Assembly (NCBI GenBank): GCA_934217675.1
Contig: CAKQCV010000088.1
Location: 1-8,898, forward strand
Origin: an uncultured Prevotella sp.
GTDB taxonomy: Bacteria; Bacteroidota; Bacteroidia; Bacteroidales; Bacteroidaceae
DNA length: 8,898 bases
Reading direction: 5' to 3'
Shown one piece after another: positions 1 through 5,174 of the stretch. Made by a program: the position numbers and the translations under genes. How positions within the stretch are numbered: position 1 is the stretch's first letter; every line of letters begins with the position of its first letter. Under the pieces are notes generated by a model. The model searched no databases. It was not told where the DNA came from and saw nothing but the letters and a program-made list of their open reading frames with translations.

Positions 1-221
1 GATAATAGATTTTCTTTTGCTTAGAAAAGCAACCGTTCTATGTAAGATAATAGATTTTCTTTTGCTTAGAAAAGCAAACCGCTCTATGTAAGATAATTGA
101 TTTTCTTTTGCTTAGAAAAGCAACCGTTCTATGTAAGATAATTGATTTTCTTTTGATTAGAAAAGCAAACCGCTCTATGGTAGTCAATTGATTTCCTTTT
201 GATTAGAAAAGCAAACCGCTC
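1..221. repeat. Tandem array of 45/46-bp units, at least 4.8 copies
   Basis: Units run 1-45, 46-91, 92-136 and 137-182, with a degenerate last unit at 183-221; the array continues past the left edge. Each unit starts GATAAT(A/T)GAT and ends with CAACCGTTCTATG or CAAACCGCTCTATG. The two end forms alternate over units 1-4, which explains the 45/46 lengths. Every unit keeps the inverted repeat CTTTT-N6-AAAAG (for example 14-18 with 25-29, and 196-200 with 207-211). Units 1-3 also allow a competing hairpin TTGCTT-AGAA-AAGCAA (17-32), which a C-to-A change weakens in units 4 and 5. Stop codons occur throughout and no gene is evident. There are no unique spacers, so this is not CRISPR. Function is unknown; it resembles a minisatellite (VNTR). 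Confidence 0.93.
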
Positions 222-250
222 CGCCCCTTTTAAGGGGAGGCGGGGGAGGG
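219..250. repeat. GC-rich imperfect hairpin at the edge of the repeat array
   Basis: CTCCGCCCCTT at 219-229 can fold back on AAGGGGAGGCGG at 232-243, with a bulge around the extra A, followed by more G-rich sequence up to 251. It stands out sharply from the AT-rich surroundings and directly joins the last tandem unit, sharing its CCGCTC end. It could be an intergenic repeat of the REP/MITE kind or a terminator remnant; no run of T follows on the plus strand. Function not assigned. Confidence 0.55.
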
Positions 251-251
251 G

Positions 252-488
252 AATAACTTAAAGAAAGAATAGTTAATAATTATTCATCATTCCCAAAACC
301 GAAGAACCTTTTATGCCTTCTTGGCATTGCTAAGTCGGCGGCTTAGCATCTCTAATTCGTTACGTTTAGGCATAAAAGACGACAGCTTAGCAAAGCTATT
401 TCCGTAGGGATGAAATCGGACAAACAGAATCAAACATTATTTTGCGTCTGTTAAATATTGTTATCACTGTATTTATATGTCAATATTG
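252..488. other. Non-coding stretch with nested inverted repeats
   Basis: No credible gene is seen here. The notable part is 308-397. A perfect 10-bp inverted repeat, CTTTTATGCC (308-317) and GGCATAAAAG (369-378), encloses a second perfect stem, TGCTAAG (328-334) with CTTAGCA (342-348) around a 7-nt loop. A short third hairpin, AGCTT-AGCA-AAGCT (384-397), follows and repeats the CTTAGC word. This could be a structured RNA, a small palindromic element or the remnant of one. The flanks 252-307 and 398-488 are AT-rich and show nothing recognisable. Confidence 0.5.
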
Positions 489-521
489 TTTAGCAAAATT
501 CTGTAAAAAGAACTAAATTTG
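489..521 (+). promoter_or_regulatory. Candidate Bacteroidetes promoter upstream of the secreted protein gene
   Basis: TAAATTTG at 514-521 matches the Bacteroidetes -7 consensus TAnnTTTG. A -33-like TTTA lies at 489-492, 21 bp upstream, one base from the consensus TTTG. Transcription would start near 528 and give a leader of about 145 nt before the ATG at 673. It competes with the second -7 box at 599-606. Confidence 0.45.
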
Positions 522-598
522 CAGTGAAAATATACAGAAACGGAAGAAACTTATTTTTATGGTAATATTGCTGTAACGATATCGAAATATCTTACGGC

Positions 599-606
599 TA
601 CTTTTG
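599..606 (+). promoter_or_regulatory. Second candidate -7 box for the secreted protein gene
   Basis: TACTTTTG matches TAnnTTTG and would place the transcription start near 613, giving an AT-rich leader of about 60 nt before the ATG at 673. No TTTG-like -33 element is seen 19-21 bp upstream, so its use might need an activator, or the match may be chance in AT-rich DNA. Confidence 0.4.
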
Positions 607-672
607 CATTATCAAAAATGCGAAATTCAATTAGACTGATACTAATATTTAATAATTTAAATTCTTATTTTT

Positions 673-3054
673 ATGAAACATTATTTACGATTTATGATTA
701 CTCTGCTCCTTGCTACGGTTTGGAGTCTGGGGGGGTATGCACAGGAAACAGCTTACAAAGTATTATCTTTTCCGCCAGATAATAAAGATAATGTAAAAGT
801 AACAAATTATACTAGTACAAAAGATTATACTATAGGAAGTGATTCTTGGACAATATCGAATTTTAATAATAATGCTTGGAATAACAGTTGGGAATATATA
901 AAGTGTGGTAGTAAAAGTTCTAATTCAGTTGCCACAATTTCAACAAAGACCCCTTATGATAATGCTATTAGTAGTATAGTTGTAAATCTTTCTGCTTTGT
1001 CTTCAGACTTGAATAGCCTTAAATTGGAAATGTCAAGTGATAAAGATTATTCAAATGTTATTGAGACTATAAGTTTTGTCTATAATAAATTGCAAACAGG
1101 TAATAATAAATTTGAGATTAAATCTCCAAAAGAGAATTGTTATTATAGACTTACTTTTGATTGCAAAAAAAATGCAAAGAAAAATGGATATGCTGCAACA
1201 GTTATGAGTGTTAAATATTATGCAGCTAATACGAAAACAATTCCTGTTGTTACTTTTGATGACGCCTCTATTGCCGGTACTACAATCACCATCAACGAAG
1301 GCGAAGAATCTTCTTTCCCAACCCATGTTGCTACTTGTACAACAGAGGGCGTAACAGGAACAATCTCTTACGCTTCTGACAATGCATGTGTTACCGTAGA
1401 CCAAAACGGAAAAACAGCTCCGGGCGTTGGCTTCGGCAAGGCAAAAATTACTGCTACATTCACTCCTGATGATACATATAAAGATACTTACGCAGAGTCT
1501 TCCGCTTTCTATTATATAGATTATAAGGAGAAAGAGAAGACCGCAACAACCCTTTCATTTGAAAACTCTTCTGTAGCTCTTACAACTCTCGACTACTCTT
1601 CATTTACAGGACAGAAACCTACATTGAAGTCTGGCGATACAGAATTGGCAGACAAATCTATCGTTTATTCAAAGACTGATGCCGACAATGTTATATCCGC
1701 TTTGAATGAAGACGGAACATTGACTCTTAGTGGCAATGCCGGAACAGCAATTGTGAAGGCAACATTCGGTGGTGACAGTGAGTATGCTTCTTCAACTGCG
1801 TCGTATACTATTACGGTAAGAAAAGTTTATGTCACTTTGGCTGATTTAAAGAAGGATATAACTTCAACAGAAAAGGAATTCTCTTTAAAACTTAATGACG
1901 CAAAGGTTTCATATATTAATAGTAATAATGTATATATAGAGGATGCTTCAACAGGTGTGCTCGTATATTATAAAGATGCTGCCAATGATTTTAAAGTTGG
2001 ACAAGTTCTGAATGGTGAAGTTTTAGTAAAGGCTAAGACTTATTATTCTTTAAATGAAATTACTTCTTGGAGTCCTACATCTTCTTATACAGTTGTTGAT
2101 GGCACAGACATTCCTTTGACTACAGTTACAATAGATGAACTTGTTGCAAACTATGACAAGTATGAGAGTCGTCGTGTAAAGATAGAGAATGCAACTGTTA
2201 CAACAGCAACAACAGATGCAAGAGAGAGTGGACAGATTTCTCAAGATGGTTCTTCTATTACTTTAAGAACTAATGCTAAAATTACAACGACAAAGGATGA
2301 TGTAATTGATGTTATTGGTTATCCAGGCATATATAATACAGGTAAGCAAATTAATGTTTGGTCACAAGATGATATTATTGTAAAAGGAGAAACTTCCGGC
2401 ACACTCAACTTCGTTGCACAAAATGAGGATGGCTATTATGCTACATTCAGCTCAGACAAGGATGTTGTGTTTACTAATGATGTTGTAGTTTCAGGTGTTA
2501 GCGTAGCAAGCGGAAAACTTAGCTTGAACGACTTAACAGCAGATATTTATGAAGTAACAGATGCTACTGCAGGAGAAGATAAAGATGGTGCAGTAGAAGG
2601 TTATTATGTACCAGCCAATACTGGCGTATTGGTAAATAGTATGGATGCAACTGCAACTTACTACTTCCCTCAAGATGCGCAGACTGTTACTCTTCCTGCA
2701 AATCAGCTGAAGGCAGCCGATGGCGGAGTATTCACAGCAGAAGACGGATACAAATACTACAAGTTGGCTTACGACAACTACACAGCAAAGACAGGCTTAG
2801 GCTTCTATTGGGGTGCAGAGAATGGCGGTGCATTCAGCGCAAAGGCTGGAACTGCATATCTTGCAGTGCCAACAACAGAGGCAAACAGCGCAAAGAGCTT
2901 CGCATTTAATGGCGGAACAACAGGTATCGAAAATGTTAATGTTGCCGACAACAAAACAAAAGTTATCTATAACTTGAACGGTCAGCGTGTAGAAAGCATG
3001 TCGAAAGCTGGACTCTACATCGTGAATGGCAAGAAAGTGGTAGTTAGAAAATAA
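673..3054 (+). CDS. Secreted multidomain protein with Ig-like and OB-like regions and a sorting-type C-terminal tail
   Basis: A 793-residue protein, probably exported and surface-displayed or released. Residues 1-23 form a signal peptide (MKHYLRF, a hydrophobic LLLATVW core, cleavage likely after YA before QE), which supports the ATG at 673. Residues about 25-185 resemble the jelly-roll-like modules of Bacteroidetes surface proteins (SWTISNFNNNAW, a WEYIKCG stretch, YYRLTFDC). Residues about 190-385 look like two bacterial Ig-like repeats, each ending in a TI/AF-type beta strand. Residues about 386-573 look like an OB-fold-type pair of segments (VYIEDASTGVLVYY, VKIENATVTT). The C-terminus carries VIYNLNGQRV (764-773) and GLYIVNGKKVVV (780-791), a tail typical of Prevotella surface proteins and similar to type IX secretion sorting domains. 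No catalytic motif is recognised, so binding or adhesion is a guess. Base composition changes at the domain borders. It probably shares a transcript with the small gene 19 nt downstream. Confidence 0.85.
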   Translation: MKHYLRFMITLLLATVWSLGGYAQETAYKVLSFPPDNKDNVKVTNYTSTKDYTIGSDSWTISNFNNNAWNNSWEYIKCGSKSSNSVATISTKTPYDNAISSIVVNLSALSSDLNSLKLEMSSDKDYSNVIETISFVYNKLQTGNNKFEIKSPKENCYYRLTFDCKKNAKKNGYAATVMSVKYYAANTKTIPVVTFDDASIAGTTITINEGEESSFPTHVATCTTEGVTGTISYASDNACVTVDQNGKTAPGVGFGKAKITATFTPDDTYKDTYAESSAFYYIDYKEKEKTATTLSFENSSVALTTLDYSSFTGQKPTLKSGDTELADKSIVYSKTDADNVISALNEDGTLTLSGNAGTAIVKATFGGDSEYASSTASYTITVRKVYVTLADLKKDITSTEKEFSLKLNDAKVSYINSNNVYIEDASTGVLVYYKDAANDFKVGQVLNGEVLVKAKTYYSLNEITSWSPTSSYTVVDGTDIPLTTVTIDELVANYDKYESRRVKIENATVTTATTDARESGQISQDGSSITLRTNAKITTTKDDVIDVIGYPGIYNTGKQINVWSQDDIIVKGETSGTLNFVAQNEDGYYATFSSDKDVVFTNDVVVSGVSVASGKLSLNDLTADIYEVTDATAGEDKDGAVEGYYVPANTGVLVNSMDATATYYFPQDAQTVTLPANQLKAADGGVFTAEDGYKYYKLAYDNYTAKTGLGFYWGAENGGAFSAKAGTAYLAVPTTEANSAKSFAFNGGTTGIENVNVADNKTKVIYNLNGQRVESMSKAGLYIVNGKKVVVRK

Positions 3055-3073
3055 AAAACGAAAGGATTATATT

Positions 3074-3268
3074 ATGAACAAGAAAACATATATCAAACCG
3101 AACATTAAGACAAGTGAAATAAGCATTGAGCCATTGCTTGCAGCCAGTTTAGGCTTGTCAGACAGTCTTCCTTCTGATGACAATGAGAACAACCAGTTCT
3201 CAAAGAAGAACAAGAACACATCTCTTTGGGATGAGACATGGGAAAATCCAGAGGAAGAAGAACAATAA
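3074..3268 (+). CDS. Small acidic protein of unknown function behind the secreted protein
   Basis: A 64-residue product, starting MNKKTYIKPNIK, with no membrane segment and no signal peptide. It divides into a basic N-terminus (KKTYIKPNIK), a short hydrophobic middle (ISIEPLLAASLGLS, about 17-30) and a polar acidic C-terminus ending WENPEEEEQ. There is no cysteine. The ATG follows an AAAGGA stretch 9-14 nt upstream, and the gene sits 19 nt after the stop of the secreted protein gene and ahead of a hairpin at 3296-3339, so one operon is likely. From memory, short Bacteroidales proteins with a K(K)xYIKP start and an (A)AS motif near residue 25 are common and uncharacterised. The leader-plus-variable-tail layout recalls peptide precursors, but no maturase or transporter is in view. 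It lies antisense to another open frame, which I regard as a shadow. Confidence 0.7.
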   Translation: MNKKTYIKPNIKTSEISIEPLLAASLGLSDSLPSDDNENNQFSKKNKNTSLWDETWENPEEEEQ

Positions 3269-3295
3269 TCGCCAACCACGATAATCAATAATCAT

Positions 3296-3339
3296 TCGGC
3301 GGCAGACGGATATGCAATAAACATTCCGTTTGCCGCCGA
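3296..3339 (+). terminator. Strong hairpin, probable terminator of the secreted protein operon
   Basis: TCGGCGGCAGACGGA (3296-3310) pairs with TCCGTTTGCCGCCGA (3325-3339) over 15 bp with a single G-U pair and a 14-nt loop. The stem is GC-rich in an AT-rich setting, 28 nt after the stop of the small gene. The tail TTATTATAT is only weakly T-rich, so termination may be imperfect or the hairpin may also protect the 3' end. Confidence 0.7.
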
Positions 3340-3512
3340 TTATTATATCAGTCAAGTATACTCGCATATACATTCAATACGGCTTATGTAATATTATTGT
3401 CTACTTCCGTCTTACCTCCAGAATACCAATTCCATTCCGCCCTAAAACAAGTCTAAGAACATTCTCTAAAAGCATTTTCTTTAGTCAAAGAACAAAAAAG
3501 TTGAATAATTAT

Positions 3513-3543
3513 TTTGCCAATTCCCAAAAACTTATTATCTTTG
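3513..3543 (+). promoter_or_regulatory. tRNA-Leu promoter
   Basis: TTTG at 3513-3516 and TATCTTTG at 3536-3543, separated by 19 bp, match the Bacteroidetes consensus TTTG-N19-TAnnTTTG exactly. Transcription would begin near 3550, a few bases before the mature tRNA 5' end at 3556. The interval 3340-3512 upstream shows no gene. Confidence 0.8.
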
Positions 3544-3555
3544 CACTCGCAATTC

Positions 3556-3637
3556 GCGCCTGTGGCGAAATTGGTAGACGCGCTAGACTTAGGATCTAGT
3601 GTTTTGCGACGTGTAGGTTCGAGTCCTATCAGGCGCA
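3556..3637 (+). tRNA. tRNA-Leu (anticodon UAG)
   Basis: This is an 82-nt class II tRNA. The acceptor stem GCGCCTG (3556-3562) pairs fully with CAGGCGC (3630-3636), and the discriminator base is A at 3637. The D stem is GCG/CGC (3565-3567 with 3579-3581), with GG in the loop. The anticodon stem CTAGA/TCTAG encloses CTTAGGA, with TAG at 3590-3592. A long variable arm (3600-3612) can form a 3-bp stem, as expected for leucine tRNA. The T arm is GTAGG-TTCGAGT-CCTAT. The genome encodes CCT after the discriminator base, so the CCA end must be finished after transcription. The gene has its own promoter and terminator and stands alone. Confidence 0.97.
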
Positions 3638-3644
3638 CCTCGAG

Positions 3645-3687
3645 AAATCCTAACTGCTTGAATATGAGCAGTTAGGATTTTTCTTTT
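3645..3687 (+). terminator. Intrinsic terminator of the tRNA-Leu unit
   Basis: AAATCCTAACTGCT (3645-3658) pairs perfectly over 14 bp with AGCAGTTAGGATTT (3667-3680) around an 8-nt loop, followed by a T-rich tail TTCTTTT. It starts eight bases after the tRNA discriminator base. Confidence 0.92.
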
Positions 3688-4091
3688 ATAATATTGCCGA
3701 GTTATTGCCAACATAATTCGCTGCTAATCTGTTTGGGTTGGCAAAAGTCCCCTTTGTTCTTATTCTTATTTCTTATGATTTCATTGCTTTTCACTTGGTA
3801 AAGCTCATTTACGAGGCAGACACATAACATCCTATTGTTAGGTTGACTTATACCCTCCATAAATTGATATATATATCATCTATTGAATACAGAAATCACT
3901 ATCTGGCATAATATTTCATTGCTTTTATTCGTTATTCTAACAGGAAGTCACTACTTTTGTACATTTCAAACAATTAAACGTAAATATCAGCAAAGATATA
4001 CATTCAAAGAATCCTATTGGTAAATATATGTTATTTTGCCCGACATTGTATATTTAGAGGAAATGTTTTTCTGTTATTGAATATTATATAT
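3688..4091. other. AT-rich intergenic region without a recognisable gene
   Basis: No open frame with coding character is seen on either strand. Small sequence features include a GATATATATATC palindrome near 3868-3879, the short inverted repeat TAACA-TCCTAT-TGTTA near 3826-3841, and an isolated -7-like box TACTTTTG at 3952-3959 with TTCG 20 bp upstream. That box could start a long leader for the epimerase gene or a short non-coding RNA, but nothing downstream shows a clear fold or terminator. Confidence 0.5.
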
Positions 4092-4099
4092 TATATTTG
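4092..4099 (+). promoter_or_regulatory. Candidate -7 box of the aldose epimerase gene
   Basis: TATATTTG matches TAnnTTTG. TTTC at 4068-4071, 20 bp upstream, is a three-of-four match to the -33 TTTG. Transcription would start near 4106, about 19 nt before the ATG at 4125. Confidence 0.5.
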
Positions 4100-4124
4100 C
4101 TGATAAAATAGAAACAAGCAAAAT

Positions 4125-5081
4125 ATGATAATACTTAAAAATGAAATGCTGACAGCTCAGATAGATTTGCATGGAGCTGAGTTGTGCAGTTTGCGTCGCG
4201 GTGACAGAGAATATCTGTGGGGTGCATATCCAGAGTATTGGAAAAGACACTCTCCTGTGCTGTTCCCTATTGTTGGAAGTGTGTGGAATGGAGAATACCG
4301 GTCAAAAGGAAAAGCATATATTATGGGGCAGCATGGAATAGCTCGTGATATGGATTTCTCGCTGATATCGGCAACAGATACAGAAGCATGGCTTGAACTT
4401 TCTTCAACAGAAGAAACGATGGAGAAGTATCCTTATCAGTTTGTACTGAAAATTGGATATAAACTTCACTGCAATAGTATAGAAGTATGCTGGAATGTTG
4501 AAAACCCATCATGCGAAGATCTGTTCTTCCAGATAGGAGCTCATCCAGCATTCTACTGGCCGATGCTGAGCAATGATGCCATAAACAGTGGTGTCAATGC
4601 AATGGAAAAAGAACTGTCTGTTGACAAGAAAAGAGGATTTTTTAAGTTTGACATAGAAAAGCCGTTCACATCGACTCCTATGTGTCCAAAGAATACAGAA
4701 GTCATAAACCTGTATATGATAGGGCAAAAAGGATGCATAGATTCCAAATGTTGCAATGATCTTCAGCTTTTCAATAATGTTTTGCCTATTGACACTAAAC
4801 TCTTTGATAAGGACGCACTTATCATAAAAAAACCAAAGATAAAGGCTGTTACACTCTGTGATAATAACTTTAAAGAATACCTTACGTTGAAAAGCTGCAC
4901 TCCTCTTGTTGGCTTATGGTCGCCACCAGGAAAAAATGCTCCGTTTGTGTGTATAGAACCATGGTACGGACGTGCTGATGATGCCTATTATGACGGTGAT
5001 TTCGAAAATAAACCATATATAAACCGTCTTGCTCCAAATAGCAATTTTAATGCTAACTATGAGATAGTGATACATGATTAG
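4125..5081 (+). CDS. Aldose 1-epimerase family protein, LacX-like
   Basis: A 318-residue cytoplasmic protein of the galactose mutarotase-like fold; no signal peptide. The family interconverts the alpha and beta anomers of aldoses, and the LacX branch has a broad or undefined sugar preference. Visible motifs are LWGAYPEYWKRHSPVLFP (31-48), QHGIARDMDF (69-78), FFQIGAHPAF with His140, and CIEPWYGRAD with Glu278. By comparison with galactose mutarotase, His70 and His140 are the likely substrate and acid residues and Glu278 the general base, so it is probably active. The length is normal for the family. The ATG sits about 19 nt after a predicted transcription start. The next gene begins 93 nt downstream behind its own promoter-like boxes, so it may be a single-gene unit. 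The neighbouring fucose-activation gene suggests, but does not prove, a role with a surface-polymer sugar. Confidence 0.88.
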   Translation: MIILKNEMLTAQIDLHGAELCSLRRGDREYLWGAYPEYWKRHSPVLFPIVGSVWNGEYRSKGKAYIMGQHGIARDMDFSLISATDTEAWLELSSTEETMEKYPYQFVLKIGYKLHCNSIEVCWNVENPSCEDLFFQIGAHPAFYWPMLSNDAINSGVNAMEKELSVDKKRGFFKFDIEKPFTSTPMCPKNTEVINLYMIGQKGCIDSKCCNDLQLFNNVLPIDTKLFDKDALIIKKPKIKAVTLCDNNFKEYLTLKSCTPLVGLWSPPGKNAPFVCIEPWYGRADDAYYDGDFENKPYINRLAPNSNFNANYEIVIHD

Positions 5082-5094
5082 ATTGTCTTTTTTG

Positions 5095-5135
5095 TTTCAC
5101 TTCTTTTTCTATCTCATTACTTTTGGCTAAATTTG
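5095..5135 (+). promoter_or_regulatory. Two overlapping candidate promoters before the yfhO-like gene
   Basis: TACTTTTG (5118-5125) has TTTC 19 bp upstream at 5095-5098. TAAATTTG (5128-5135) has TTTT 19 bp upstream at 5105-5108. Both -7 boxes fit TAnnTTTG. Starts would lie near 5132 and 5142, 33-43 nt before the ATG at 5175. This argues against the upstream TTG at 5133 as the translation start. Confidence 0.55.
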
Positions 5136-5174
5136 CAGCCGAAATCAAGAAAACAAAATATTATTATAGCTATA

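Noticed and set aside
1..221. CRISPR array
   Set aside because: The units follow head to tail without unique spacers; differences are point changes and one-base indels.
3330..3599. 89-residue plus-strand open frame
   Set aside because: It starts in the terminator hairpin, crosses the tRNA promoter and ends in the tRNA-Leu anticodon stem; the composition is not protein-like.
3556..3637. tRNA-Leu as an integration site for a mobile element
   Set aside because: No integrase and no second copy of the tRNA 3' end are visible in the window.
3453..3638. 61-residue minus-strand open frame
   Set aside because: It begins in the reverse complement of the tRNA-Leu gene; its start MRLIGLEPTRRKT is the usual false product of a tRNA read backwards.
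3868..3879. GATATATATATC palindrome as an operator
   Set aside because: Short alternating AT palindromes are expected by chance in such AT-rich DNA, and it is over 200 bp from the next gene start.
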